Assembly (NCBI RefSeq): GCF_003860525.1
Contig: NZ_CP034161.1
Coordinates: 868,001-932,000 of the forward strand
Direction: 5' to 3'
Length of the DNA: 64,000 nucleotides
From: Epilithonimonas vandammei
Lineage (GTDB): Bacteria; Bacteroidota; Bacteroidia; Flavobacteriales; Weeksellaceae
In this document: positions 53,738 through 63,356 of the stretch, piece after piece
Position numbering within the stretch: position 1 is the first letter of the stretch
Layout of the letters: the number at the start of each line of letters is the position of its first letter
Program-made: the position numbers and the translations under genes
The notes under the pieces: generated by a model
Seen by the model: only the letters and a program-made list of their open reading frames with translations
What the model was told of the DNA's origin: nothing
Database searches by the model: none

Positions 53738-54562
53738 ATGAAAAGAGAGGTGGAAATTGTCATTATTTCTGATCTGCACCTTGGAACTTATGGTTGCAAG
53801 GCTCAAGAACTGCTGCATTATCTCAATTCTATTCGGCCTAAAACATTGATCCTGAACGGCGATATCATTGATGTCTGGCAGTTAAAGAAATCCTATTTTC
53901 CTAAATCACATCTGAAGGTTATCAAGAAATTGATTTCATTTGCCACCAAAGAGTCAGAAGTATTTTACATCACGGGCAATCACGACGAGGCGTTCCGGAA
54001 TTTTACAGATTTCGAACTGGGAAAACTCAAGCTTTGCAACAAGCACGTTTTGAAATTGGGAGATAAGAAGGCGTGGATCTTTCACGGAGATGCTTTTGAT
54101 GCCTCTGTTCAGCATTCTAAATGGATTGCGAAGCTTGGTGGGAAAGGTTATGATTTACTTATAGCAATTAATAATTTGGTGAATTGGTTTCTGGAAAAGA
54201 TCGGAAAAGAGAAATATTCTTTTTCTAAAAAAATCAAAAATAATGTCAAAAAAGCTATAAAATACATTGGTGATTTTGAACTTACAGCTTCCGAACTGGC
54301 TATCGAAAATCATTTTGATTATGTGATCTGCGGACATATCCATCAGCCACAAATCAGGGAAGTGACTAACAAAAAAGGGAAATGTATGTACATGAATTCT
54401 GGTGACTGGGTCGAAAACCTTACAGCTTTGGAATATAATGGCGGCGAGTGGAAACTGTTTGTTTATGAGGATGAGAAACACACTTTAAAAAATGAAGAAC
54501 CAGATGAGTTTAAGAAAATAGACAGCAAAGATTTAATGAAAATAGTGACTCAACTTGCGTAA
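53738..54562 (+). CDS. LpxH-like metallophosphoesterase (UDP-2,3-diacylglucosamine diphosphatase family)
   Basis: This 274-aa protein has the calcineurin-like metal motifs in order: SDLHLGTYG (about 11-19), NGDIIDVWQ (about 46), GNHDEAFRNF (near 81), HGDAFDASV (near 113) and CGHIHQPQI (near 199). The WQLKKSYFP and DNH-type elements fit the LpxH/LpxH2 group that removes UMP from UDP-diacylglucosamine in lipid A synthesis; Flavobacteriia lack other obvious enzymes for this step, but I cannot exclude another lipid phosphatase. It is followed by a glycosyltransferase-like gene 69 bases away. Confidence 0.75.
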   Translation: MKREVEIVIISDLHLGTYGCKAQELLHYLNSIRPKTLILNGDIIDVWQLKKSYFPKSHLKVIKKLISFATKESEVFYITGNHDEAFRNFTDFELGKLKLCNKHVLKLGDKKAWIFHGDAFDASVQHSKWIAKLGGKGYDLLIAINNLVNWFLEKIGKEKYSFSKKIKNNVKKAIKYIGDFELTASELAIENHFDYVICGHIHQPQIREVTNKKGKCMYMNSGDWVENLTALEYNGGEWKLFVYEDEKHTLKNEEPDEFKKIDSKDLMKIVTQLA

Positions 54563-54631
54563 AATTTTACCGCAAATGCGAAAAAAAATACTTAAGCGAC
54601 TTTATGCTAAATTGAAAAAAAAGAGTAACCG

Positions 54632-55600
54632 ATGAAAATATTATATGCCTTCCAAGGTACAGGGAACGGACATCTTGCCAGAGCTCAGGAAATTATCCCG
54701 ATTCTAAAGAAGCACGCCTTGGTAGATACGCTGATCAGTGGTCATCAGACCCAGTTGAAGTCGGATTTCGACATTGATTTCCGATTTAAAGGCATCTCCC
54801 TGTTATATAATAAAACTGGGGGACTTTCTTATAAAAAAACATTGTTTCACAACAATTTTTGCAAGGCTGCAAAAGTTATTAAAGATATGGATCTGACCGC
54901 TTATGATTTAATTATTAATGATTTTGAACCACTGACGGGGTGGACGGCTAAACTTAAAAATCTGCCGATCATAGAACTGAGCCACCAGGCATCATTAACG
55001 TTCAAAGAAACCCCAAAGCCCGATAAGAAAGATTGGTTGGGAGATTTTATTCTGAAACATTATGTGCCATGTGATAAAAAAATCGGTTTCCACTTCGATA
55101 ACTATAACCCAAGCATTAAAAAACCGGTTATCAGGAAAAATATCAGAAAACTGAATCCGGATAAAAAAGGGCATTATCTGGTATATCTGCCGAGTTTTTC
55201 TGATGAGGTTATAACAAATATGCTAACAAGGATTGATGTGGAGTGGAAGGTTTTTTCCAAATACGCCAGACAGATTCAGAAATTCAGGAATGTGGAAATC
55301 TTTCCTATTGACGAATTAAAATACCTTGAACTGTTCGAATCCTGCGAGGGAATTCTCTGCAATGCTGGTTTTGAAACACCCGCCGAAGCTCTGTTTATGA
55401 ATAAGAAACTATTCGTGATTCCTATTGAAAATCAATACGAACAGGAATGCAATGCTTTTGCCCTTCATAAAATGGGTGTTTCAAGTTCCGAAAGACTTGA
55501 CCCATCCAAAATCCGGGAATGGATTAACTCTGAACAATTAATCGAAGTGGATTATCCGGATAATATTGAGAGTATCCTGACAAAAGAGGTGTTGTATTGA
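54632..55600 (+). CDS. MurG/GT28-like glycosyltransferase family protein
   Basis: The 322-aa protein opens with YAFQGTGNGHLARAQEIIPIL, a glycine-rich loop typical of GT-B glycosyltransferases, and has a C-terminal nucleotide-sugar site (CEGILCNAGFETPAEALFMNKKLFVIPI, then QYEQECNAFAL). It is shorter than GT28 enzymes and could use a lipid acceptor, given the lipid A-type neighbour, but the substrate is unknown. Confidence 0.7.
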   Translation: MKILYAFQGTGNGHLARAQEIIPILKKHALVDTLISGHQTQLKSDFDIDFRFKGISLLYNKTGGLSYKKTLFHNNFCKAAKVIKDMDLTAYDLIINDFEPLTGWTAKLKNLPIIELSHQASLTFKETPKPDKKDWLGDFILKHYVPCDKKIGFHFDNYNPSIKKPVIRKNIRKLNPDKKGHYLVYLPSFSDEVITNMLTRIDVEWKVFSKYARQIQKFRNVEIFPIDELKYLELFESCEGILCNAGFETPAEALFMNKKLFVIPIENQYEQECNAFALHKMGVSSSERLDPSKIREWINSEQLIEVDYPDNIESILTKEVLY

Positions 55601-55642
55601 ATTCGTAATTACTTCAAATTTTGGTCAAATTCATCAATAAAA

Positions 55643-58303
55643 TTATGAGCCTTTATTTCCGCCAAATCTACTCACATTCAGCAACAGAGAAAGCATGAAA
55701 TGACGTCTCAGGACAAGATCTTCCCGATCTTCAATATAATTGTCACCAATGTTACGGATAGCATTCTGACGCTGGTTGAGCACATCATTAATACTAAATT
55801 TGAGAGTCATCTGCTTTTTGTAAAATTGATAGTTAGCGCCTGTATTCCAAAAATAGGAAGTACGATTAAAGCCAGCTGATATGTTATTATTTTTGGCGAT
55901 GCTGATTTCATTAATAAAATAAAGGGAAGATTTCATAAAATAATTAGTCATACCAAAAGAAAAGTTTTGCTGTGCAGCACGGGTTTTATCAATACGATAA
56001 TTCTCAAAGTTTGAGATATTATAATTGATTCCTAATGAACTGTTTATGTCCATAATTTCTTTTAAAACCAGCTTCAGTGTTATTTTCGGGGCGATGTTAT
56101 ATACTGAGTTTTTATATTCTGTTCCATTAATAAAACCCTTTCTTTGGGCATAACTCGAGTAAAACGAAGGAGAGATTCGAAAATCATTGCCACGCCATTT
56201 CCAACTTTTGGTAAAACGGCTGTCCAAACTTAAAACTTTATTGCCGCTGATGTTTGCATAAGTACGGAACTGCCTTCCGGCATCATCATAATAAGAATAA
56301 TCCGAAACGTCATTATCGGTATAGTCAAATTTAATTTTTGCTGAATATGTGATGTTTTTCGGGATATTTCTGTTTAGAAAATATAAGGAACTCGTGTTTT
56401 TCCAGGTGCTTTCCAAATCGGGATTTCCTTGGATGGTCACCAGTGGGTTTGAAATATCTGTGAATGGATTGAGCGACATCATTGACGGTGCATTAAAACT
56501 ACTCATATTCGAAAGTTCTACTGATTTGGTTCTGGAAAATCTATAAATAAATTTGGTGTTGTAACTGGGAAAAACAAAGTTTCTAAGAAAACTTTTATCT
56601 TCATTGTTGAAGACAGAATTAAAATCATTATTGTTGATTTCCAGATTTGCGTGAAAGAAAAACCTGAATCTAGTTTTATTCAAATCATAACCAACTGAAC
56701 TATAAAGCGAGTTGATATTTTGATTGATTAGGTTGGACAACAGTGTGTTATAGCTGGAGTAGTCTTCTGTAGCTAAATTAAAATCATGAACTTGTCTGTC
56801 GTTTTTCAAAGATTGTGCTATGTAGGTGATTTCCGTTGAAACGATAGCCGAGTCCGAAACCGGTTCGTCATATCTGGCATTAAAATTAAAATCTGTATTT
56901 TGATTTTTAGCTACAGTACGCTGATTTCTGTAATCATTATCCAAAGGGGATTGGTTGAAAATGGTATTGGTTAAATTATAATCTGTGCTGCTGTTTCCCG
57001 TAATATTTGTACTGACGGATCCGGAAAAAGAGCGTCCCTGTTTCTCGAATTTTTTTGTAATAGCCAGTGATTGAGAGAAGTTGTTATTTATAGATTTTTG
57101 ATTAATAACACCTGAGCTGGAGTTCAGCAAAATATTATTGCGGTATGTGGATGAGTTATTTTCTGAAGCGCCCTCATTTGTATTGTTATTAAAAGAAGAG
57201 TTGAAAATCAGGTTGGTGGATTTGTTAAGCCTAAGTGTAGCATTCGTGTTAAATGAAAATCGTTTAAGATCCCTTTTGCCGGATCGTTCCGTGTTTTTAT
57301 CCAATTTGTAATCAGGTAAAAAAGTGGTTCTTGCAATTTTGGAGTAGGTTTCGGTATTTCTCTGATAAAAATTAGCATTTAACCTTTCCAGATCAAGGTT
57401 GTCAAATTTGTTAGAATAAGTTGCATTTACAATCGTTGTAGTGAAAATTCCAGCACCAGAACCAGTTTTGCCGGACAATCCACTATTGATATTATTAGAG
57501 CCTGCGGACAATGAAAGCTTGGAATCCTGATTTATTTTTGAAAAAAATAATGCACCGTCATATCTGTTGTTCGAACCATAACCTAGCCTCAGGTTGGTAA
57601 TTGTTCCAAGTCGGTTTTTTTTATCCATCACAAAGTTTATGGTCAGGCTGTCAGTTATTGGAGTTCTGCCCGTCAATTCTTCTTCCTTGGTTTTGGATGT
57701 GGTAACCTGAATTTTCTTGATGATGTTTGCGGGAATGGTTTCTAATTCTATTTTCCCGTTTTTGTCAAACAGCGGTTTTCCATTGATATGGATTTTGCTC
57801 ACAGATTTTCCGTTCACTGTTATTTTTCCGTCCGTGTCTATTTCTGCACCAGGAATTTCTTTGACTAGATCATCAATTTTGCTGTCCGGCTTCACCTTCA
57901 TTCTGGAAGCATTGTATTCAACCGTATCTTTTTTGATGATGACAGGTGCCGCATTGATCTGAACCTCTTCAATATTGATTACAAGATCTTTAATTAGTTT
58001 TAAAGTTCCAAGTTCTTCGTTCTGTGATATGTTTTTGAAAATTCTTGAAGTCGGGCGAAAGTGATTTCCTGAAATTAGTAGAAATACGGTCTCATTCTGC
58101 TTTGGGGTTTTGATGCTGAAGTTTCCGCTTTTGTTTGTACCGGTATAATTGATAATTGAAGAATCCTTTTGTTTCATTAAAGAAACGGTAGCATTTTCCA
58201 GAGGATTGTTATTTTCATCGGTTACTTTTCCTTTGATGCTAAACGTTTGGGCGTTTAGTTTTAGAAAAATGAATAATAAAATCAGTAATATTTTTCTAAT
58301 CAT
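55643..58303 (-). CDS. Outer-membrane beta-barrel protein (TonB receptor-like)
   Basis: An 886-aa protein with a signal peptide (to LKLNAQ), a carboxypeptidase-regulatory domain (FSIKGKVTDENNNPLENATV, about 20-100), a plug-like segment (KPDSKIDDLVKEIPGAEIDTDGKITVNGK) and a long beta barrel with the OMP_b-brl_3 pattern rich in Asn/Ser strands. It lacks the TonB box and terminal aromatic residue of classical receptors (it ends NVSRFGGNKGS). These proteins are numerous in Bacteroidetes and generally have unknown cargo. Confidence 0.8.
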   Translation of the reverse strand: MIRKILLILLFIFLKLNAQTFSIKGKVTDENNNPLENATVSLMKQKDSSIINYTGTNKSGNFSIKTPKQNETVFLLISGNHFRPTSRIFKNISQNEELGTLKLIKDLVINIEEVQINAAPVIIKKDTVEYNASRMKVKPDSKIDDLVKEIPGAEIDTDGKITVNGKSVSKIHINGKPLFDKNGKIELETIPANIIKKIQVTTSKTKEEELTGRTPITDSLTINFVMDKKNRLGTITNLRLGYGSNNRYDGALFFSKINQDSKLSLSAGSNNINSGLSGKTGSGAGIFTTTIVNATYSNKFDNLDLERLNANFYQRNTETYSKIARTTFLPDYKLDKNTERSGKRDLKRFSFNTNATLRLNKSTNLIFNSSFNNNTNEGASENNSSTYRNNILLNSSSGVINQKSINNNFSQSLAITKKFEKQGRSFSGSVSTNITGNSSTDYNLTNTIFNQSPLDNDYRNQRTVAKNQNTDFNFNARYDEPVSDSAIVSTEITYIAQSLKNDRQVHDFNLATEDYSSYNTLLSNLINQNINSLYSSVGYDLNKTRFRFFFHANLEINNNDFNSVFNNEDKSFLRNFVFPSYNTKFIYRFSRTKSVELSNMSSFNAPSMMSLNPFTDISNPLVTIQGNPDLESTWKNTSSLYFLNRNIPKNITYSAKIKFDYTDNDVSDYSYYDDAGRQFRTYANISGNKVLSLDSRFTKSWKWRGNDFRISPSFYSSYAQRKGFINGTEYKNSVYNIAPKITLKLVLKEIMDINSSLGINYNISNFENYRIDKTRAAQQNFSFGMTNYFMKSSLYFINEISIAKNNNISAGFNRTSYFWNTGANYQFYKKQMTLKFSINDVLNQRQNAIRNIGDNYIEDREDLVLRRHFMLSLLLNVSRFGGNKGS

Positions 58304-58557
58304 TTGGTTTTTAGTTTTCCTTCAAATCATAAAATTTAACATGTTTTTTTAATAGGATCCAATTTATAAAACTTATAAAATCGAAAACTATTGTGTATTT
58401 ATGATTTTTTAAATAACTGAGTTCGATTTAAGATTGATGCAAAAATATGAATAGGATTGGACTAAAGCCCGAAGCTATTAATAAAATGCAATAAATTGAT
58501 TATCAGTTAATTTAAAAATACCCTACATCGAACTCACGTTAAATAATATCAAAATAA

Positions 58558-58583
58558 GAAAACCTCCGGGTTTCGGAGGTTTC
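58558..58583. terminator. Bidirectional terminator 3' of the SH3 protein gene
   Basis: AAAACCTCCG and CGGAGGTTT form an 8-bp stem with A and T runs. The remaining part of the 303-base gap (58304-58557) contains no gene; it has a GAGTTCGA/TCGAACTC inverted pair about 110 bases apart. Confidence 0.7.
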
Positions 58584-58606
58584 CATATTTCTTTAGGTGA
58601 TTAAAA

Positions 58607-59023
58607 TTATGCCTTCAAATACCTTGAGTAAGCATAACCTTCTTCACCGTCTTTAGTTTTGATTTTCCACCAATCGTCAGAAGATTGTTCTACTAAAGTT
58701 ACGGCTTCCCCTTTTGCGGCTTTTCCAACTACTGCCGCTTCTGTAGAAGGTGCCTGTCTGATGTTCAAATTAGAATCTTCGGTAGCAACTGTAAGAGATG
58801 TTCCTGCTTCCAAACCGGAAACCTGAACGTCAATGTTAATATCTGTAGCAGTGTACGAAGTATCAATAGCACCAAGCGCATTCCATACAGCATCTTTTGA
58901 CGCACTGTTAGAAGCCTTTCCTGTGATGTAAAGAATGCCGTCCTGCTCCTGAACAGAAAGGTCAGAAAGTCCTGCTGACTGAGCTGCAGAAACTACACTA
59001 GCATATTTGTCTTGTAAACTCAT
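58607..59023 (-). CDS. BON-like and SH3 domain protein
   Basis: A 138-aa protein. The first half (VQEQDGILYITGKASNSASKDAVW) resembles a BON domain; the second half (LNIRQAPSTEAAVVGKAAKGEAVTLVEQ, WWKIKTKDGEEGYAYSRYL) is a bacterial SH3 domain that usually binds cell-wall peptides. No signal peptide is visible, so its place is uncertain; it starts 6 bases after the BON lipoprotein gene, which suggests joint action in the envelope. Confidence 0.8.
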   Translation of the reverse strand: MSLQDKYASVVSAAQSAGLSDLSVQEQDGILYITGKASNSASKDAVWNALGAIDTSYTATDINIDVQVSGLEAGTSLTVATEDSNLNIRQAPSTEAAVVGKAAKGEAVTLVEQSSDDWWKIKTKDGEEGYAYSRYLKA

Positions 59024-59029
59024 TTGTGA

Positions 59030-59515
59030 TTATTTAACTGTGATTTTGTTATCGTATTTACCAATTTTAAGCGCATCCACCGATTCTTTCACTTTTCTTG
59101 CGTTTGCAGCAGTTGTAGATCCAGTCAGTGTAAGAGTTCCATTGATATCTTCTGCTTTTACGCCAGGGATATCTTTAAGAGCATCATTCACTTTTTGAAG
59201 AACTGCAGCATCTACCACATTCACTTCAACTGGTGCAGCTGTAGGAGCTGGTGTAACTGTCGCCATATCGTGAACATCTTTCACGCCTTGGATTTTTTTC
59301 AGAGCATCGATTGCAGCTTGCTTGTCTGCTTCCGTTGCAAAAGTTCCGCTCAGGTGAGCTTGTCCTTCTTTCACTTCCACAGAAGTTCCCGGATAAGCTG
59401 TAATCGCAGTTGTAGCTTGTGAGGTAAGTTCAGCGTCAGATACTTTCTTTTTACAAGATACGGCTGTCATTGATACCATCAATGCTAGAGCCGCAATTTT
59501 AAATGTTTTTTTCAT
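59030..59515 (-). CDS. BON-domain lipoprotein (OsmY-like)
   Basis: This 161-aa protein has a lipoprotein signal (LALMVSMTAVSC, Cys near 21) and two BON domains (about 30-80, GTSVEVKEGQAHLSGTFATE, and 97-160, GVKAEDINGTLTLTGSTTA). BON domains bind phospholipid and are typical of periplasmic stress proteins. First gene of a two-gene operon with the SH3 protein. Confidence 0.85.
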   Translation of the reverse strand: MKKTFKIAALALMVSMTAVSCKKKVSDAELTSQATTAITAYPGTSVEVKEGQAHLSGTFATEADKQAAIDALKKIQGVKDVHDMATVTPAPTAAPVEVNVVDAAVLQKVNDALKDIPGVKAEDINGTLTLTGSTTAANARKVKESVDALKIGKYDNKITVK

Positions 59516-59703
59516 AGGATAAAAATTAATTTATTTAAGTCGTGATTTATAACTAATAAAATTGATGCCAAACAAAGGGTAGGACCATCGTATTTTGATT
59601 TAAATTTCGTCTTTAGTAAATTTAAAAACTTTTTTAATGCAAAGATGCACATCAGAAATATTTAACAGAACTTTATAAGTTGATGAAAAAGGTGATTTCT
59701 GAT

Positions 59704-60879
59704 CTATTTTATTCTGAGAAACTCCTTTGCAAGTTCTATCAATTTTGGGTCACCGGTGTATTTCCCTTTTTCATCAGATAGCTTCACCGTTGGGATCCAT
59801 TCGTTGTTAATACCTTTCACGCTGATAAGTTTCATTACAATATTCATTGGTTTCAGTCCCACATCATTGGTAAGGTTGGTTCCGATTCCGAAAGAGATTC
59901 CTATTTTACCCCTGCAGTAATTCGTGATTTCTTCTACTTTTTCGAGATTCAGTCCATCGGAAAAAATAATGTATTTGAATAGCGGATTGATGCCTTGCTT
60001 CGTATAGTGAGCGATTGTTTTGTCTGCAAATTCCAGCGGATCGCCGCTGTCGTGACGTACCCCATCAAACAACTTTGCAAACTTTTTATCAAACTGCTGG
60101 AAGAAAACATCTGTGGTGTAAGTATCGGACAAAGCCACGCCTAGATCGCCGCGGTAAACATTGACCCAATTTTCTAGTGCGATAGAATTCGCCATTTTAA
60201 AACCAAATTCCGCAGCGTGAAACATAAACCATTCGTGAGCGTGTGTTCCGATAGGTTTTACGTTATACATCATAGCCAGGTGTACGTTGGAAGTTCCGGT
60301 AAAAGTCGATTTTTTATCCTGAATCAAAGCATCCATCACCAATCTGTGGACTTTGTAAGAATGTCTTCTTCTGGTTCCAAATTCGGCAAATGGCACGCCA
60401 AGCTCTGTGAGATAGATGGCTTTTTCTACAGTTTTATTAATGACTTCTTCATTGGTTTGTCGCTCCATATGATTCATTTCATAGTGAAGTTCACTAATGA
60501 GAGCAAGAAGAGGAACTTCCCAAAGAATTGTTCTGTACCAGAGACCTTCTACTGATACTTTCAGGTCATTTCCGATTTGTTCTATTTTTACTTCCGATGG
60601 GTCATAATGAAAACCTTCCAGAAAATCCAGATAGGGTAGCGCTAGATATGGACAGGTGACTTTCAGATATTTTTTTTCGTCTTTGGTCAATTTTAATTCT
60701 GCCATTGCATTGACAGCCTTTCGGAGTTCATCAGCAAAACCTTGCGGGAATTCATGTTTCCCACGGTTGATGAATTCATATTTTACAATCTCGTTTGTGA
60801 ATAATTTCACAACTGCATTTTGCATTGTAATTTTATAGAAATCATTATCTAGAATAGATTTGAGCCTTATCTCGTGCAT
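59704..60879 (-). CDS. pncB: Nicotinate phosphoribosyltransferase
   Basis: The 391-aa protein matches the family over its length: LDNDFYKITMQNAVVKLF at the N-terminus, GTRRRHSYKVHRLVMDAL with the autophosphorylated His region, GTSNVHLAMMYNVKPIGTHAHEW and GVRHDSGDPLEFADK. It makes nicotinate mononucleotide from nicotinate and PRPP, the first step of NAD salvage. Single gene with host-like composition. Confidence 0.95.
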   Translation of the reverse strand: MHEIRLKSILDNDFYKITMQNAVVKLFTNEIVKYEFINRGKHEFPQGFADELRKAVNAMAELKLTKDEKKYLKVTCPYLALPYLDFLEGFHYDPSEVKIEQIGNDLKVSVEGLWYRTILWEVPLLALISELHYEMNHMERQTNEEVINKTVEKAIYLTELGVPFAEFGTRRRHSYKVHRLVMDALIQDKKSTFTGTSNVHLAMMYNVKPIGTHAHEWFMFHAAEFGFKMANSIALENWVNVYRGDLGVALSDTYTTDVFFQQFDKKFAKLFDGVRHDSGDPLEFADKTIAHYTKQGINPLFKYIIFSDGLNLEKVEEITNYCRGKIGISFGIGTNLTNDVGLKPMNIVMKLISVKGINNEWIPTVKLSDEKGKYTGDPKLIELAKEFLRIK

Positions 60880-60959
60880 AAAAATATCATTTACACAAAT
60901 CTAAGGAATTTTGTTGAGGAGCGTTTTGTACTTGATTGATTTTAATGATTAAATACTTT

Positions 60960-61095
60960 AACCACAAAAGTCACAAAAGAAAATCTTAATAGAAAATTTT
61001 CAAAAGTTCAAAAAAGGAAAATACTTTAAGCATCATCTTTTTTGAGCTTTTGATATACTAAAAAAGAACAAATAGCTTTTGTGACTTTTGTGGTT
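60960..61095. repeat. Long inverted repeat with perfect 20-bp arms
   Basis: AACCACAAAAGTCACAAAAG at 60960-60979 is perfectly complementary to 61076-61095, with 96 bases between them. The pattern CACAAAAGTCACAAAAG is frequent in Flavobacteriia intergenic DNA. The element lies between pncB and a small membrane protein gene and could form a hairpin or be a non-autonomous mobile repeat. Confidence 0.65.
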
Positions 61096-61113
61096 TGGAA
61101 ACAAACTCTATAC

Positions 61114-61140
61114 TTGTGCAAATTACATTTCTTACTTTTG
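61114..61140 (+). promoter_or_regulatory. Promoter of the small membrane protein gene
   Basis: TTG at 61114-61116 and TACTTTTG at 61133-61140 with 16 bases between. It lies inside the longest open frame, which argues for the ATG at 61156 as true start. Confidence 0.55.
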
Positions 61141-61155
61141 TCAAAATTTTTTGAA

Positions 61156-61488
61156 ATGGTAAAAGCGCTGATGTATTTTGTAGTAGGAACTTTAATTAGT
61201 TTTTTTCTGAGACGTTTTACAGGAGGGCAGGCAGATTTTTGGGTAGAGCTTTATGTTGCTTCTGCATTTGGGATTGGTTGGGGATTGGCTTATTTTGTAG
61301 ACCATCCGGAATGGCCGCTTCATAAGAAAATGGGAATTTCCTTAATTGGAATTGTATTCCTGGTGGCCATCGGACTGATATTTTTCAATTTCGAAACTGC
61401 AGTTCCTTCTATTATAAAGTTTTCTACAGTTTTCGTCGCTTATTATATGATTGCAAGTTTCCGAGAAAGTAAATCTTTGAGATATTAA
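61156..61488 (+). CDS. Small integral membrane protein of unknown function
   Basis: I use the ATG at 61156 (110 aa) because a promoter lies just before it, although the frame is open from 61081. Three or four membrane helices are visible (ALMYFVVGTLISFFL, LYVASAFGIGWGLAYFV, GISLIGIVFLVAIGLIFF, IIKFSTVFVAYYMIASF). No family recognised. Single gene. Confidence 0.65.
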   Translation: MVKALMYFVVGTLISFFLRRFTGGQADFWVELYVASAFGIGWGLAYFVDHPEWPLHKKMGISLIGIVFLVAIGLIFFNFETAVPSIIKFSTVFVAYYMIASFRESKSLRY

Positions 61489-61580
61489 TTGGCTTCTGGC
61501 AGAGGGCTTTCAGTGATTTGTTTATTAGACAATATTTAATTTAAAAAAGTCTGGTTTTTTAAGAAACTTGACTTTTTGTT

Positions 61581-62696
61581 TTAATGGATCATCAGAAAAC
61601 TGATGATGCCCAAGCCTACAACCAAAAATAAAAAGGCAAAGAAATTAATCATAAACAGAATGCTTCCAATGATAAAACTGGTTACTCCGTGCGTATGATA
61701 AACCTTATGGTGCGCTATGAAGAAATATATAATACTATAGAAGAACAAGACATTCCTCATTATGTAAATAATAATACTGATTAACGAATGTGTTGCATCT
61801 GCCAATTTATACAAAAGAGAAAATGCTAAGATTGTCAGTAAGAGAAAACTGAAATAATGGAGCGTAAAAATACCGTGATCAAAATACCACCACTTTTTTT
61901 TATCGTGGAAAATCCATAGGAAAAATGCAAAGATCGGAAGGTAAATAAACAATGCTTTCGGCAGATTATGAAACGATACTTCGCCCAGTTTTTTTAAGAT
62001 TTCACCTTTTGCAACACCTTGTTCTTTTAGTTCGAAAAATTTATGAGCAATCGGAACATTGATAAAATCATAGAAAGATGGGTTTTTAGCTTTTGCTGAA
62101 TCGAATGACTTCCGGCTCGTATAACCGTTGTATTTAAAATTGTCATCCAATTTTTTACTCATATCGAAATCATTCTGAAGGCTATTTAATTTGATAGAAT
62201 CTTTCAGCAAAGCATTAACTTTAGAAATGGTTACAGAGTCTTTCCCATTTATGTTTTCCCTTTTTCTGATGCTGTCCAATTGTTTGGAAGTTTCGGTTAA
62301 TCTGTGTAGCGCTATTTTCTTTTCTTTGCCATCCACGATTTTTCCTTCGAAATTAAAACTGAAAGGAGGAAAAACTGCGAATAAAAAGAACGTAATAAAA
62401 CTGATAAAGATATACAGCTTAACAGGAGGGACAAATTTTTGTCTTTTACCTTCAAGGTAAGTATTTGTTAATTTTCCTGGTTTGAACACTAGATTCTTCA
62501 ACGTTCCCCAGAACTGTCCATCATAGTGGGTAAAATCTTCAATAAAATGAGTGAAAAGATAGTGGAACTGCTGTCTTGTCTTGATATTCTGTTGTCCGCA
62601 GTTGGGGCAGTATTTTTCTTCAACAATGTGTTCGCAATTCAGAGAGTCTTTTCTTTTCATAGTTTTCTGTGGCTCATTTTCCAAGATATTTTTCAA
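61581..62696 (-). CDS. DUF3667 membrane protein
   Basis: A 371-aa protein with an N-terminal zinc-ribbon-like motif (CEHIVEEKYCPNCGQQNI, about 23-40), the DUF3667 signature (FIEDFTHYDGQFWGTLKNLVFKPGKLTNTYLEGKR) and several membrane helices in the C-terminal half (FLLLTILAFSLLYKLAD and following). An ATG 12 codons in (MKRKDSLNCEH) is an alternative start. Family common in Bacteroidetes, function unknown. Confidence 0.85.
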   Translation of the reverse strand: MKNILENEPQKTMKRKDSLNCEHIVEEKYCPNCGQQNIKTRQQFHYLFTHFIEDFTHYDGQFWGTLKNLVFKPGKLTNTYLEGKRQKFVPPVKLYIFISFITFFLFAVFPPFSFNFEGKIVDGKEKKIALHRLTETSKQLDSIRKRENINGKDSVTISKVNALLKDSIKLNSLQNDFDMSKKLDDNFKYNGYTSRKSFDSAKAKNPSFYDFINVPIAHKFFELKEQGVAKGEILKKLGEVSFHNLPKALFIYLPIFAFFLWIFHDKKKWWYFDHGIFTLHYFSFLLLTILAFSLLYKLADATHSLISIIIYIMRNVLFFYSIIYFFIAHHKVYHTHGVTSFIIGSILFMINFFAFLFLVVGLGIISFLMIH

Positions 62697-62841
62697 TAAA
62701 TATAAAAATTCTTAGTAATAAATAACGCTTATTTTAATGATTTCGAAAAGTTTTCGGATAATTAACGCTCAGCTAACACATTAATTTTGTGAAAATTAAA
62801 ATATTTTTCTGAGGAAAATTTTTCATAAGAAAAAAAATTCC

Positions 62842-62894
62842 TACCTTTGCACACCCTTTGAGGGAAAATTATGTTTAATCGTAAACGATAAATT
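62842..62894 (+). promoter_or_regulatory. Promoter and leader of the rplM operon
   Basis: TACCTTTG (62842-62849) fits the -7 consensus. The leader holds two small palindromes, CCCTTTGAGGG (62855-62865) and ATCGTAAACGAT (62878-62889), just before the GTG start. L13 often regulates its own operon through its leader; these could be its target, but the match is unproven. Confidence 0.5.
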
Positions 62895-63350
62895 GTGAAT
62901 ACATTAAGTTACAAAACAGTATCGGCAAACAAAGCTACCGCTAATAAAGAATGGGTTGTGGTAGACGCTGCTGAGCAACCGTTGGGAAGACTAGCTTCTA
63001 CCGTTGCAAAGATTTTGAGAGGTAAGCACAAAACGAATTACACACCGCACGTAGATTGTGGAGACAACGTAATCGTTTTGAATGCAGGGAAAGTAACACT
63101 TTCCGGAAACAAGTGGGCAGACAAAACTTACATTTGGCACACTGGATATCCAGGTGGTCAGAAGTCTATGACTGCTGAAGAGCTTAGAAAAAAAGATGCA
63201 CTAAAAGTGTTGGAAAAGTCTGTAAAAGGTATGTTGCCAAAAAACAGATTGGGTTCCGCTCTTTTCAAGAACCTTTATTTATATGAAGGGACTGAGCATA
63301 AACACGAAGCTCAACAGCCAAAAGTAATCAATGTTAACGAATTCAAATAA
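62895..63350 (+). CDS. rplM: 50S ribosomal protein L13
   Basis: A 151-aa protein from a GTG start (MNTLSYKTVSANKATANKEW), with WVVVDAAEQPLGRLASTVAKIL, LRGKHKTNYTPHVDCGD and the GMLPKNRLG motif of L13. A GTG start is common for highly regulated ribosomal genes. It forms an operon with rpsI, 6 bases downstream, and probably rpsB. Confidence 0.95.
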   Translation: MNTLSYKTVSANKATANKEWVVVDAAEQPLGRLASTVAKILRGKHKTNYTPHVDCGDNVIVLNAGKVTLSGNKWADKTYIWHTGYPGGQKSMTAEELRKKDALKVLEKSVKGMLPKNRLGSALFKNLYLYEGTEHKHEAQQPKVINVNEFK

Positions 63351-63356
63351 TTGAGT

